This document shows, one piece after another, positions 1 through 7,859 of a stretch of DNA of 64,000 nt. Every line of letters begins with the position of its first letter. Within the stretch, counting starts at the first letter, position 1. The stretch spans positions 19,582 to 83,581 of the forward strand of contig NZ_DBMV01000038.1 of the NCBI RefSeq assembly GCF_002298975.1. The letters run 5' to 3'. The notes beneath the pieces are model-generated. The model did no database searches, had not been told where the DNA came from, and was given only the letters and a program-made list of their open reading frames with translations. Position numbers and translations under genes: made by a program. Origin of the DNA: Ralstonia sp. UBA689 (lineage in GTDB: Bacteria > Pseudomonadota > Gammaproteobacteria > Burkholderiales > Burkholderiaceae).

Positions 1-1
1 C

Positions 2-535
2 GAGCCGCTCGCACAACGGCTGCCGCACTCGGCCTGCCTGATCCCGCAGACGCCACTGGTGCGCGCGCTGTTCGAAGACTTTGCCGCACGCCGTGTCACC
101 GCCATGGCGGACGACTGGGACCTCCGTCAATTCGAACTGCTCGTCGAAACCCTCGTCCGCGCCGGCCACACCAACAGCTATCTGCCCGACAGCACCGACC
201 GCCAACTGGAACCGATCCTGCACGCCATCCGCCTGGACCCAGCCGACAACACCACACTGCAGACCTGGGCCGAGCGCGTGCACAGCACCGAACGCACACT
301 CGCACGCCGCTTCCAGAGCGAGCTCGGCATGAGCTTCTTGCAATGGCGCAACCGCGTACGCCTGCTGCGCGCAGTGGTGTGGCTCAAGGAGGATTGCTCC
401 ATCCAGGACATCGCCCTGTCGCTCGGCTACGGCACGCCGTCAGCCTTCATCGCAATGTTCCGCAAGCAGATCGGTTTTTCGCCCGCGCGCTACCGGCGGC
501 AGATGCGCAGCGAGGCCGAGCGCCCCGCTGCGTAG
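2..535 (+). CDS. AraC-family transcriptional regulator, C-terminal part (cut by window edge)
   Basis: The frame is open to the left edge, so this is the 3' part of a gene whose start lies outside the window; the GTG at 59 is probably internal. The last ~100 residues form a two-helix-turn-helix AraC/XylS DNA-binding domain: the first recognition region is around STERTLARRFQSELG, the second around SIQDIALSLGYGTPSAF, and the family signature ends in FRKQIGFSPARYRRQ. The sensor part is missing, so no ligand can be proposed. It converges on the truncated SDR gene that ends at 552. The family call is secure; the target genes are unknown. Confidence 0.9.
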   Translation, partial: EPLAQRLPHSACLIPQTPLVRALFEDFAARRVTAMADDWDLRQFELLVETLVRAGHTNSYLPDSTDRQLEPILHAIRLDPADNTTLQTWAERVHSTERTLARRFQSELGMSFLQWRNRVRLLRAVVWLKEDCSIQDIALSLGYGTPSAFIAMFRKQIGFSPARYRRQMRSEAERPAA

Positions 536-551
536 GTTGCCAAACCCAAAC

Positions 552-806
552 TCAAGCAATCGAATAGCCCCCGTCGGCCACCAGTGCGTGGACTGACACA
601 TAGCTCGCATCGTCCGACGCGAGAAAAGCCACGATGGTCGCCATCTCCTGCGCGCCGCCAAAGCGGCCGGCCGGCGTGTTGGCGGCAAAGTCATGCATGG
701 CCTCGTCCGACGGCCAGATGCCGCGATGATGGAACGGTGTCTCGATCAGCCCCGGCGCCAGCGCGTTGACGCGCACGCCACGGCGGAACCATTCGATCGA
801 TGCCGT
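552..806 (-). pseudogene. 3' remnant of a short-chain dehydrogenase/reductase
   Basis: Read on the minus strand, about 84 residues match the C-terminal part of a classical SDR: a segment RRGVRVNALAPGLIETP (the strand and loop after the catalytic helix), then the AGRFGGAQEMATIVAFLASDDASYV region and a terminal VADGGYSIA. The Rossmann nucleotide-binding half and the Ser/Tyr/Lys catalytic residues are absent. Upstream of about position 806 the sequence switches abruptly to an antisense LysR gene. The remnant has no start site of its own, so it should be non-functional. The exact break point is uncertain by about 10 bp. Confidence 0.8.
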
Positions 807-1389
807 CTTCGTCATGCCGGTGCTGACCGCCCTGATGCAGCAGCACCCCGGCCTCGTCGCCGATCTGCGCTTGTCCGACACGCCCTCCGCCGTGGTCGAC
901 GAGCAGATCGACGTGGGCGTGCGCATCGGCTTCATCGGTGACAACCGCTTCGTGGCCCGCGCGCTTGGGCCTCTGCCGCTGTGGGTGGTGGCCTCGCCCA
1001 CGCTGCTCGAACGTGTGGGCGAACCGAAAACGCTCGACGCATTGCATGCCCTGCCGCTCACCGCGCTCATCAACCGCACCGACGGACGCGCGTGGCCATG
1101 GACGTTCCGCAACGACTCGCAGATTCAGCACCGCAACGCAACCTTCGTCACCGACGACCCCGAGACCGAGGTGCAGGCCGCCTGCGCGGGTCTCGGCTTT
1201 ACGCAGATATCGGAGTACATGCTGCGCCCACATGTCGAACGCGGCGAACTGGTACGTGTGCTGCGCCGCTTCGAGCCGGCGCCGTGGACGCTATATGTCT
1301 ATCGCCCGCAGCGAGGGCCCGTACCGCAGCGTGTGCGGGTGGTCTTCGACGCGCTGATGGTCGGGTTGCAGGACGTGTGTCGCGGGTAG
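800..1389 (+). pseudogene. 3' remnant of a LysR-family regulator
   Basis: From about 800 the plus strand encodes the effector-binding half of a LysR-type regulator. It begins at a stretch resembling VFVMPVLTALMQQHPGL (start of the substrate-binding domain), continues through LRLSDTPSAVVDEQIDVGVRIG and ends with VRVVFDALMVGLQDVCRG. The N-terminal winged helix and linker helix are missing. LysR genes are often divergent from the SDR gene they control, and here exactly the two 5' halves and the intergenic region are gone. An ATG at 814 could in principle start translation, but the product would lack DNA binding. Confidence 0.78.
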
Positions 1390-1460
1390 AGCGCGCACTC
1401 AGGCCATTGTTCAGCCAGCCCTGCGGCACAATGGAAGACCGACCGCCCCGAGGAGAGCCC

Positions 1461-2264
1461 GTGCGCACGCACACAGCGCGCCCGCATCCCGCACTGCGCC
1501 CTTACATCGACCGCTACTGGAGCTGGGAAGCCGAGCACGGCGAGACCATCGCCCTGCCGCGCCTGCTGCCGGGCACCGGTGCCGAGCTGTTTCTGCATCA
1601 CGGCCAACCCTTCCGGAGCGAGGATGGGGCCGCGCTGCCCCCGGCCCATCTGCTGTGCGTGCGGCTGCAACCGTACGCACTGGCATCCGCCGCGGGCGTC
1701 GCCTTCACGGCGATCCGGATTCGCGCGGGCCGCTGGAGCGCACTGGCGCGTGAATCGATCGGCCGGCTGCTGGATACGCAGGCGCCGCTCGACGCGCTAT
1801 GGGGCCGCGACGTGCGCGACTGGCACGAACAGGTGGCGCTGGCAGCCGATTTCCGGCAACGCGTGGCGTTGATCGACGCCTTCCTGCTGGCGCGGCTGGT
1901 GCCAGCCCGCGTGGATGCCCAGGTGGCGGCGGCCGTTGCCAGCCTGTATGCCGCGCCTCACGCGGCCTCCATCGATATGCTGGCCGCTCACTTGCACCTG
2001 AGCCGGCGCCAGTTGGAACGCCGCTTCCTGGCCGCAGAAGGGTTGCCACCGGTCGCATTCCGGCGGCTGGCGCGGTTCCAGCACACGGCACGGGCATTGC
2101 ATCTGCAACCGCAACTGCCGTTACTCGACACCGCGCTCGCCCACGGCTACTACGATCAGCCGCAGTTCAACCACGAGTTTCGCTCGCTCACCGGGCAATC
2201 GCCGCAGCGCTATCGGCAGGACGCACAGGCGAAGACGCATTTCTACAAGACCTCGCTGGCCTGA
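1461..2264 (+). CDS. AraC-family transcriptional regulator
   Basis: A 267-residue protein. I chose the GTG at 1461 because an AGGAG lies six bases upstream; an in-frame ATG at 1431 is the alternative. The N-terminal ~150 residues resemble the sensor domain common in short AraC regulators (PHPALRPYIDRYWSWE motif near the start). The C-terminal ~100 residues carry the double HTH: SIDMLAAHLHLSRRQLERRF, then LPLLDTALAHGYYDQPQFNH and the terminal LTGQSPQRYR signature. It sits 43 bp upstream of the small monooxygenase gene on the same strand, which may be its target or operon partner. The ligand is unknown. Confidence 0.88.
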   Translation: MRTHTARPHPALRPYIDRYWSWEAEHGETIALPRLLPGTGAELFLHHGQPFRSEDGAALPPAHLLCVRLQPYALASAAGVAFTAIRIRAGRWSALARESIGRLLDTQAPLDALWGRDVRDWHEQVALAADFRQRVALIDAFLLARLVPARVDAQVAAAVASLYAAPHAASIDMLAAHLHLSRRQLERRFLAAEGLPPVAFRRLARFQHTARALHLQPQLPLLDTALAHGYYDQPQFNHEFRSLTGQSPQRYRQDAQAKTHFYKTSLA

Positions 2265-2307
2265 ACGGGAAAGATGGTGGCCGATCTTTCCTATCCAGAG
2301 GTGAAAC

Positions 2308-2625
2308 ATGTATCTGCTGCTCGTACACGTGCAGGCCCGGCCCGATACCGCTGACGCGCTATGCCGGCAACTTTCAACGCTGGTGGCATTGGCGCGCGAG
2401 GAACCCGGCACCTTGGCCTATTCGTTCTACCGCATGCATGACGACGCAGGGCATTTCCTCCTGCACGAGGTCTATCGGGATCGGGCGGCGTGGGAGGCGC
2501 ACATGGCATCCGAGCCCGTGCAGCGCGCACTGGCGACGTTCGATACGCTGCTGGCGGCACCGCCGGCGGTCACGACCGGAGACTGGGTGGACGGACACGG
2601 GTTGAGCCTCAGCGCAGCAGAATAG
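2308..2625 (+). CDS. ABM-superfamily (YgiN-like) small monooxygenase
   Basis: A 105-residue protein of the antibiotic biosynthesis monooxygenase fold, a dimeric alpha+beta barrel group that includes cofactor-free quinol monooxygenases and heme-degrading enzymes. Recognisable elements are MYLLLVHVQARPD at the N-terminus, EEPGTLAYSFYR in the centre and FLLHEVYRDRAAWEAHMASE, where the H and E positions match the usual ABM pattern. The start is supported by AGAGGTGAAAC just before the ATG. The substrate cannot be read from sequence; a stress-related quinol or aldehyde function is only an inference from relatives. Confidence 0.8.
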   Translation: MYLLLVHVQARPDTADALCRQLSTLVALAREEPGTLAYSFYRMHDDAGHFLLHEVYRDRAAWEAHMASEPVQRALATFDTLLAAPPAVTTGDWVDGHGLSLSAAE

Positions 2626-2752
2626 GCCGTTGCGGAAAGGCTCGGATGCCCCGCGCCAACTGAAAACAATTGTAGGAATCCGCGCCACATCAGCGTTTCC
2701 GGGCAGCAGGCTCCCGTAGAATCCGCCTTGTTGCTGATTCGGAAGTCCGCCC

Positions 2753-3277
2753 ATGCGCACACCTTGGTTCGCATCTGCCCGGATGCTGGGCTGCGCCCTC
2801 GCCCTGATCGCGCCCGTGCTCAGCGGCTGCAGTTCACTGATGTCGGAAGGCACCACGACCGCGGCCGGTATCGGCGGCGCGGCTCTCGCCGCGAAGGTGA
2901 CCGACAACGCGGCCGTGGCCACCGGCATCGGCCTGGGCGTGCAGGCCGGGGCGCGCGCCGCCTTGCAGCACAGCCAGCGCGTCGTGCATACCGAAACGCA
3001 GGATCAGATCGCGCAGGTGGCCGGTGCGTTGCCGGACAACGTCGTCGGCAACTGGCAGATCAAGCACCGCATTCCCCTTGAGCCCGACGAGCGCGGGCGC
3101 GTCGTCGTCACCCACTCGATCAACGGGCCGCTCATCAACTGCAAGGAGATCCTCTTCACCGTCGATGGCGAAGCCGCGCAGGTGGACTTCTTCATCGCGT
3201 CGATCTGCCATGACGGCAAGCAGTGGAAATGGGCCACCGCAGAACCGGCCACCGCGCGATGGGGGTCGCTGCAATGA
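2753..3277 (+). CDS. Putative lipoprotein (first of a tandem paralogous pair)
   Basis: A 174-residue product with a lipoprotein signal: basic start, hydrophobic LGCALALIAPVL and lipobox LSGC, with Cys near residue 25. A glycine/alanine-rich segment (AAGIGGAALAAK, ATGIGLGVQAGARAAL) follows, which could insert in or lie along a membrane. The C-terminal half ends in ATAEPATARWGSLQ, nearly the same as the next gene's ending, so the two are tandem duplicates. The stop codon overlaps the next start codon, so they are translationally coupled. The function is unknown. Confidence 0.75.
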   Translation: MRTPWFASARMLGCALALIAPVLSGCSSLMSEGTTTAAGIGGAALAAKVTDNAAVATGIGLGVQAGARAALQHSQRVVHTETQDQIAQVAGALPDNVVGNWQIKHRIPLEPDERGRVVVTHSINGPLINCKEILFTVDGEAAQVDFFIASICHDGKQWKWATAEPATARWGSLQ

Positions 3278-3777
3278 GCGGCATGCGCTGGCTTGCGGCG
3301 GTATGCGCGGGCGCGGTTGCCGGTCTGATGGCCGGATGCTCGTCGGTCGGGCCGTTGACCGGCGCGGTGGCGGGCGTCGCCACGGGCACGGCCACGGCCA
3401 ACCCGGCGATTGCCTACGGCGTCGCTGTATCGGTCAACGCTGCCACCGACGCCTCCGTCAAATACGCCACCCGCAAGTGGGCGGCCAGCGAGCAAGACGC
3501 ACTGGCCACCGCCGTGGGCCGCTTGAGCGACCGCACGCCCTCGCTCAACTGGTCATTGGAACGCCTGATGGGCATCACGAAAGCGCGCGGCACGGTGGTG
3601 CTTGTGCGCACGTTCACCACTCCGTTGGCCACATGCCGCGAAGCCATTCTCACGGTGCAAGACGCCGATGCGCCCAAGACGGCGCCCGGCTATGCCATCT
3701 ACGCCTGCCAGAACGGCAACACTTGGCAATGGGCCAACGCCGAGCCTGCCGTACCGCGCTGGGGCAGTCTGCAATAG
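3274..3777 (+). CDS. Putative lipoprotein (second of a tandem paralogous pair)
   Basis: A 167-residue product. It starts at the ATG whose last bases form the stop of the preceding gene. The signal peptide has lipobox LMAGC (Cys near residue 22), followed by a Gly/Ala/Thr-rich stretch (GAVAGVATGTATANPAIA). The C-terminal part has two Cys in the arrangement ATCREAILTV and YAICYACQNG-like segments, and the ending WANAEPAVPRWGSLQ matches the upstream paralogue. The upstream frame also opens earlier, but only this start gives a signal peptide. The role is unknown; a paired envelope lipoprotein function is inferred. Confidence 0.75.
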   Translation: MSGMRWLAAVCAGAVAGLMAGCSSVGPLTGAVAGVATGTATANPAIAYGVAVSVNAATDASVKYATRKWAASEQDALATAVGRLSDRTPSLNWSLERLMGITKARGTVVLVRTFTTPLATCREAILTVQDADAPKTAPGYAIYACQNGNTWQWANAEPAVPRWGSLQ

Positions 3778-3894
3778 TGCCGTAACGGCGTGGCCGCCAA
3801 TCCACCGCGCCATCCCGCATCCGCCAATGGGGCACATCGGCCCGTGCCGACGATTCCTCCCAACCTTACGAGACACGCCGCGTAGCTTGTTGCA

Positions 3895-3913
3895 TTCAAT
3901 GCAAATCATTATC
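3895..3913 (+). promoter_or_regulatory. Predicted Fur box upstream of iron-uptake membrane operon
   Basis: The 19 bases ending in AATCATTATC match the classical Fur consensus at 14 of 19 positions, and the 3' half is a perfect match. The site lies 32-50 bp before the ATG at 3945, the place expected for repression of the three-gene operon when iron is replete. Confidence 0.75.
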
Positions 3914-3944
3914 ATTTGTGTTTCAGATTCCATTGAGGACTGCC

Positions 3945-4229
3945 ATGCACGGCGTCGCCCTCCTGCTCGGGCTACTGGCCGCAGGTTGCCTTTACACCGC
4001 CGCGCCTAACCAGGCGCTGCTGGCGCCCGCATCGCGCGCGCCAGCAAGCGGGCTGTGCGCAGTCGCGCTGATGCAGGCGGCGATTGCCGTCGTGCTGTGG
4101 AACGACGTGCTCGGCTGGACCGGCGCGACCATCGCCGTGGTACTGGTGGTGGCGGGCGGTCTGTCGCTGTGGCCGATGGCGGGCGCATGGGTGCAACACC
4201 TGCGCGCCGACGCTAAGGCTCCCTCGTGA
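3945..4229 (+). CDS. Small iron-uptake-associated membrane protein (DUF3325-like)
   Basis: A 94-residue, strongly hydrophobic protein with about three membrane segments (GVALLLGLLAAGCL; LCAVALMQAAIAVVLW; ATIAVVLVVAGGLSLW). The ATG at 3945 follows TGAGGAC at good spacing; a longer reading from 3918 would run through the Fur-box region. Its size, position and partners match the small DUF3325-type protein that accompanies DUF3649 and PepSY membrane proteins in ferrisiderophore receptor operons. Its stop overlaps the GTG of the next gene. The Fur box directly upstream supports iron regulation. The biochemical role is not established. Confidence 0.65.
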   Translation: MHGVALLLGLLAAGCLYTAAPNQALLAPASRAPASGLCAVALMQAAIAVVLWNDVLGWTGATIAVVLVVAGGLSLWPMAGAWVQHLRADAKAPS

Positions 4230-4510
4230 AAGGCATGGGCACTGGAATCGGTACCCGATGGCTGGCTAGCGCCGTGCTGGGCCTGCCCTTGTCGATCGCA
4301 CTGTGCGCGCTGGCGATCGTGTGGCTACCGGGTGGCTGGGAGAGCGGCGTCATCGGCGCGCTGCTGGCCTGCCTGCCGGTGTGGGCGGTCATCATCAGCA
4401 TGAGCGTGCTGTTCCCGACGAGTGCCCGCGCGTGGACCGTGCTGGTGGCTGCCAACGCGCTGTCGTTCGGCGTGCTGTGGCTGCCGCGCCTGCTCCCGCT
4501 GTCTACCTGA
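4226..4510 (+). CDS. Small iron-uptake-associated membrane protein (DUF3649-like)
   Basis: A 94-residue membrane protein with three predicted hydrophobic helices (LPLSIALCALAIVWLP; VIGALLACLPVWAVIISMSVLF; WTVLVAANALSFGVLWLP). The GTG start at 4226 overlaps the previous stop; an ATG nine bases further in is possible. Its arrangement between the DUF3325-like gene and the PepSY gene matches the DUF3649 family of siderophore-uptake operons. It is presumably cotranscribed from the Fur-regulated promoter. The function is unknown beyond the association with TonB-linked iron import. Confidence 0.62.
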   Translation: MKGMGTGIGTRWLASAVLGLPLSIALCALAIVWLPGGWESGVIGALLACLPVWAVIISMSVLFPTSARAWTVLVAANALSFGVLWLPRLLPLST

Positions 4511-4528
4511 TCACGCCAGGCGCCTGGA

Positions 4529-6148
4529 ATGAAATCCGCCACCCTACGTCTGTACCAGACGCTGCACACCTGGGTGGGCCTGATGGCCGGCTGGGCGCTG
4601 TTCATCGCGTTCTTTGCCGGCGCGCTCACGGTCTTCCATGAAGAGCTGCACGCATGGCAGAACCCGCTGCGCTCTGACCACGCTGCCATTGCCACCACGC
4701 CTGCCGACATCGACCGCTTCGTGACGACGCTGGTACGTACGCACCCAGCGGCGGCGGCCGACACCTACGTCATCCTCCCCAATGACGGCGAGCCCGATTT
4801 CACGGCTTATTGGCAGGACAAGGGCGAATGGCAGATGACCACCGGCGCCAAGCTGGCCGCCGGCAAGACCGCACCAAAGGATCTGTCGATCGAACCGTCC
4901 AAAGGAGAGCTCGCCAATTTCATCAACCGGCTGCACTACTCGCTGGGGCTGGAAGAGCCGGGCATGTACTTCATGGGCGCGATCTCGGTGCTGTATGGCG
5001 TTGCGCTCATCTCGGGCGTGCTGCTGCATCTGCCACGCCTGAAAAAGGACCTGCTGGCCGTACGCCCCGGGCGCAACCTCAAGCGTTTCTGGATGGACGT
5101 GCACAACGTGCTCGGCCTGTTCAGCCTGCCCTTCCATCTGATTTTTGCGATCACCGCGCCAGTGCTGTGTCTGAGCGCAGTACTGATGACTGTATTCAAC
5201 GTAGTGGCATTCGACGGCAAGCTGTTCGACGCCGTGCCGCGCGTCACTACCGCCGCCGGCACCGTGATGGCTGCCAATCGTGCAGCACCGATGCTGCCGG
5301 CCGAGCCATTGCTCATGCAAACGCGCGAGGCGGCCGGCCCCGACTTCACCGTCAAGTCGATCCGCTACCAGCACATCGGCGATGCCAACGCCGTGGCCGA
5401 GATACGTGGCAGCAGCACGCGGGCAGTGGGCGACTTCGGCGCGGTGGCGATCCGCGCGGCGGCCGGCCAGCCCGACAGCGGCCGGCTGATCGGCAACCAG
5501 ACCGCCAACGCACGCGACACCAACCACAGCCTCTACAGCCTTGTCTACGGCCTCCACTTCGGCACCTACGGCGACATCGCCTTGCGTCTGGCCTATCTGG
5601 TGATGGGCATGGCCGGCGCGTTCGTCTTCTATTCAGGCAACCTGCTGTGGATCGAGTCACGCCGCAAGCAGCGCAAGACCGAGCAGCCGCGCGCGCACCA
5701 ACTGTTGGCACGCGCCACGGTGGGCGTGTGCATTGGCGGTTGCGTGGGCGTGATGGCGATGTTCCCGGCTGCACTGCTGTGGCCGGAACGCCCAGCAGGC
5801 GTGACCTATTACACGGTGTTCTTCGCGGCGATTGCGTGGGCGCTCCTGCGACCGCCCGCGCGTGGCGCCGTTGAGCTGCTGAGCACCGCCGCCGTCATGG
5901 CAGTGCTTGCCCCCGCCACCAATGCGGTCGTGACCGGCGACCACCTGCTGCGCACGCTCGCGCACGGCGACTGGAACGTGGCCGGCTTTGACCTGGGCGC
6001 GCTGGTGCTCGCATGCGGCTTTGCCGGCCTCGCGCGTGCCACGCTGCGCCGCGCACGCCATGGAGTGCCCGATTCCGTCTGGGCCATGCCGCCGCGTGCA
6101 GTGCGTGCCGGTAACGGCCTGCGTCCGAGCGGGGCCAACAAGCCTTAG
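4529..6148 (+). CDS. PepSY-associated transmembrane protein (iron-regulated, possible ferric reductase component)
   Basis: A 539-residue polytopic protein. The N-terminus (TLHTWVGLMAGWALFIAFFAGALTVFHEEL) is the typical first membrane helix of the PepSY_TM family. Further helices occur near residues 150-170, 200-235, 350-370 and through the C-terminal third (four to five helices). Several His lie in or near helices (LHTWVG, FHEELHAW, LHYSLG, VHNVLGL, FHLIFAI), consistent with heme binding proposed for related siderophore-reductase proteins. It is the third gene of the Fur-box operon, 18 bp after the previous stop. The reductase role is inferred from the family. Confidence 0.78.
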   Translation: MKSATLRLYQTLHTWVGLMAGWALFIAFFAGALTVFHEELHAWQNPLRSDHAAIATTPADIDRFVTTLVRTHPAAAADTYVILPNDGEPDFTAYWQDKGEWQMTTGAKLAAGKTAPKDLSIEPSKGELANFINRLHYSLGLEEPGMYFMGAISVLYGVALISGVLLHLPRLKKDLLAVRPGRNLKRFWMDVHNVLGLFSLPFHLIFAITAPVLCLSAVLMTVFNVVAFDGKLFDAVPRVTTAAGTVMAANRAAPMLPAEPLLMQTREAAGPDFTVKSIRYQHIGDANAVAEIRGSSTRAVGDFGAVAIRAAAGQPDSGRLIGNQTANARDTNHSLYSLVYGLHFGTYGDIALRLAYLVMGMAGAFVFYSGNLLWIESRRKQRKTEQPRAHQLLARATVGVCIGGCVGVMAMFPAALLWPERPAGVTYYTVFFAAIAWALLRPPARGAVELLSTAAVMAVLAPATNAVVTGDHLLRTLAHGDWNVAGFDLGALVLACGFAGLARATLRRARHGVPDSVWAMPPRAVRAGNGLRPSGANKP

Positions 6149-6205
6149 CGCCTCACAAGAAACCAGAAACCACGAGCACCCGCACGAGTCTCCGCGCGTG
6201 CAGGC

Positions 6206-7087
6206 TCACGGTGCAACGATCGACACACCGTACTGCGCAAAGATCCGCTGCAGTTCGCCGCTGGCACGCAGGGCGTCGAGCGCATGCTCCAGCGCTTCTG
6301 CCAACGCACGCTGATCAGCCTTGACCGCCATGCCGATGGCCCAGCCGCGCCCGGGCAACAGCGGCGACGTGAGTTCGGAGGCCGCAAAGCGTTCAGCGGA
6401 CTGCCCCTGTGCCTTGAGCGCGCTTTCGTACTGCGAACGCGTCACCATGGCTGCGGCGATTGCGCCGGAGAACAGCGCACGCAGCGCATCGTCGGCCTCG
6501 GTATAGATCTTCACCTTGTCGCGCAGCACGCCTCCCGCGCTTGAAAGCAAGGCATTGGCGCCGGCTGAGCCGCTTTCCGCTCCGGTTGCCTGGCCTGCCA
6601 GATCTGCAAAGCGGCTGACTTGGTGGAGACGCTCGCGGTCATAGACCAGCACGAACGTCTCGCGATGGTACGGCGCGAAGATCAGCACCTCCCGGTTTTG
6701 GCGCATGAAGGCGGGGTCGACCGGCACGTGCAGCATCACGTCCGCCGGACCATACCCGAGGTAGTGGCCACGCCAGACCATGTTGCGCAGGTCATCCGAC
6801 ACGCTGTCGTCGTCGGCGTCAAACGGCATCAGCGAGGGCGACAGCCCCATCTGCCTGCTCAACGCGTTGGCCAGCGCAACATCGATCCCCGTGAACTGCC
6901 CGCCAGCGTTGCCGGAGAACGGCGGCAGACCCTTGTACAGCGCGATCTTCAAGCTGCCGCTCTCGCGGACTTTCGCCAGATCGGCGCGCGCGGGTGCGGC
7001 AGCAACCAGAACAGCGGCCGCAGCAAACAGAAAGCCGGCAAGACCACGGCGAATACGCATGGTGCCCAGGAAGGAGCGAGCGTTCAT
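6206..7087 (-). CDS. Periplasmic solute-binding protein associated with a quinoprotein dehydrogenase (XoxJ/MxaJ-like)
   Basis: A 293-residue protein; the ATG at 7087 follows CAGGAG. A signal peptide (GLAGFLFAAAAVLVAAAPARA) precedes a family-3 extracellular solute-binding fold: LAKVRESGSLKIALYKGLPPFS, then GQFTGIDVALANALSRQMG, and a C-terminal ALDALRASGELQRIFAQYG. In methylotrophs a protein of this class (MxaJ/XoxJ) is encoded beside PQQ dehydrogenases and assists or interacts with them. Here it is four bases downstream of a cytochrome c-550 gene and clustered with pqq genes, so a periplasmic quinoprotein partner is more likely than an ABC-transport role. No permease or ATPase gene is nearby. 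Confidence 0.8.
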   Translation of the reverse strand: MNARSFLGTMRIRRGLAGFLFAAAAVLVAAAPARADLAKVRESGSLKIALYKGLPPFSGNAGGQFTGIDVALANALSRQMGLSPSLMPFDADDDSVSDDLRNMVWRGHYLGYGPADVMLHVPVDPAFMRQNREVLIFAPYHRETFVLVYDRERLHQVSRFADLAGQATGAESGSAGANALLSSAGGVLRDKVKIYTEADDALRALFSGAIAAAMVTRSQYESALKAQGQSAERFAASELTSPLLPGRGWAIGMAVKADQRALAEALEHALDALRASGELQRIFAQYGVSIVAP

Positions 7088-7091
7088 GGAC

Positions 7092-7577
7092 TCACTCCTG
7101 CACGCGGCGCGACTCAAGATAAGTCTTGATGGCCCAGACCGCTTCCTGGCTCAGAACGCCTTCGAACGGCGGCATATAGACACGGCCGTCACGCGTGCGG
7201 CCCTTGCGAACGGTGGCGGTCATGTATTCGGAGATTTCGGCAAAGCACGCATCCTGCTTCTTGCCAGCGGGCATCGACATGCAGTCGGTATCAAGCTTGC
7301 GCAGGTCGGGCGCGATCCCGCCGGAGATGGCCTCCAGCCCATGGCAGCGCGCGCAGTTCTGATTGAACGCCGAGGAGCCGATGCGCAGCGCTTCGTCATG
7401 AGCGGGGCCCGTCCGGTATGGATTGTCCTGACGCCATTCCGGCCCGAGTTGCGGTAAGGTGTGCGTGTCCACGGCCTGCGGGGTCACATCGCCGTGGGCG
7501 GTTGCGGTTGCAGGCAGTCCGCCGGCCAAGAGCGTGCAGACGGAAAGCAGTGCAAAGAGGTTGCGGGGCGTATTCAC
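7092..7577 (-). CDS. pedF: Cytochrome c-550 (PedF-like), electron acceptor of PQQ alcohol dehydrogenase
   Basis: A 161-residue secreted c-type cytochrome. The GTG start follows GGAGACACC. After a signal peptide (LSVCTLLAGGLPATATA) comes one heme-binding CARCH (C75, C78, H79) and the likely axial Met in GRVYMPPFEG. An extra Cys pair (DTDCMSMPAGKKQDACFAE) is typical of the c-550 family serving ExaA/PedE-type quinoproteins. It would take electrons from PQQH2 in the periplasm and pass them to an oxidase. It heads an operon with the binding protein and is preceded by a good sigma-54 promoter match at 7622-7637. Confidence 0.82.
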   Translation of the reverse strand: MNTPRNLFALLSVCTLLAGGLPATATAHGDVTPQAVDTHTLPQLGPEWRQDNPYRTGPAHDEALRIGSSAFNQNCARCHGLEAISGGIAPDLRKLDTDCMSMPAGKKQDACFAEISEYMTATVRKGRTRDGRVYMPPFEGVLSQEAVWAIKTYLESRRVQE

Positions 7578-7621
7578 GGGTGTCTCCTGTGTGTCGTTGA
7601 AATGTCTTTTGACGGCATTTC

Positions 7622-7637
7622 TGCAAGAGCCATACCA
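7622..7637 (-). promoter_or_regulatory. Sigma-54 promoter (-24/-12) for the cytochrome c-550 operon
   Basis: On the minus strand the sequence is TGGTATGGCTCTTGCA. It has the invariant GG and GC at the required 10-base separation, and TTGCA in the -12 block. The predicted start lies about 12 bases beyond, near 7612, roughly 35 bp before the GTG at 7577. Confidence 0.72.
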
Positions 7638-7734
7638 AGAACGAACCCCGCGACAAACTGCGACAGATCAAAGCGATATCCCTGGGCTCTGTTGACATGG
7701 AGCGGTGCCGAGAACCGGAACATGGTCGGCGCGG

Positions 7735-7783
7735 TGCTCAGGAATGCAACACCCTGGCAAGGGTCTTGCTTCATGGCGCAACA
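7735..7783. promoter_or_regulatory. Two candidate enhancer (UAS) dyads between pedF-like gene and sigma-54 regulator
   Basis: Two copies of TGCT-N9-AACA occur, at 7735-7751 and 7767-7783. Read on the minus strand they are TGTT-N9-AGCA. They lie about 98-146 bp upstream of the -24 element of the cytochrome c-550 promoter, the usual distance for enhancer-binding protein sites. The second overlaps the start region of the regulator's own promoter, which would suit autorepression. Related dyads are at 16585 and 20716. The motif is short, so this is a hypothesis. Confidence 0.4.
7755..7770 (+). promoter_or_regulatory. Sigma-54 promoter (-24/-12) for the enhancer-binding regulator
   Basis: The sequence TGGCAAGGGTCTTGCT matches the consensus TGGCAC-N5-TTGC almost completely, with correct GG/GC spacing. 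Transcription would start near 7781, about 80 bp before the ATG at 7860, implying that the regulator controls itself. Confidence 0.75.
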
Positions 7784-7859
7784 GTTCCGGCTCGCACATC
7801 GCACAAGGGCGATCCGGGCGACCCGCGCATAGATCGCGGGCGACTGAAAGGAGACAACC

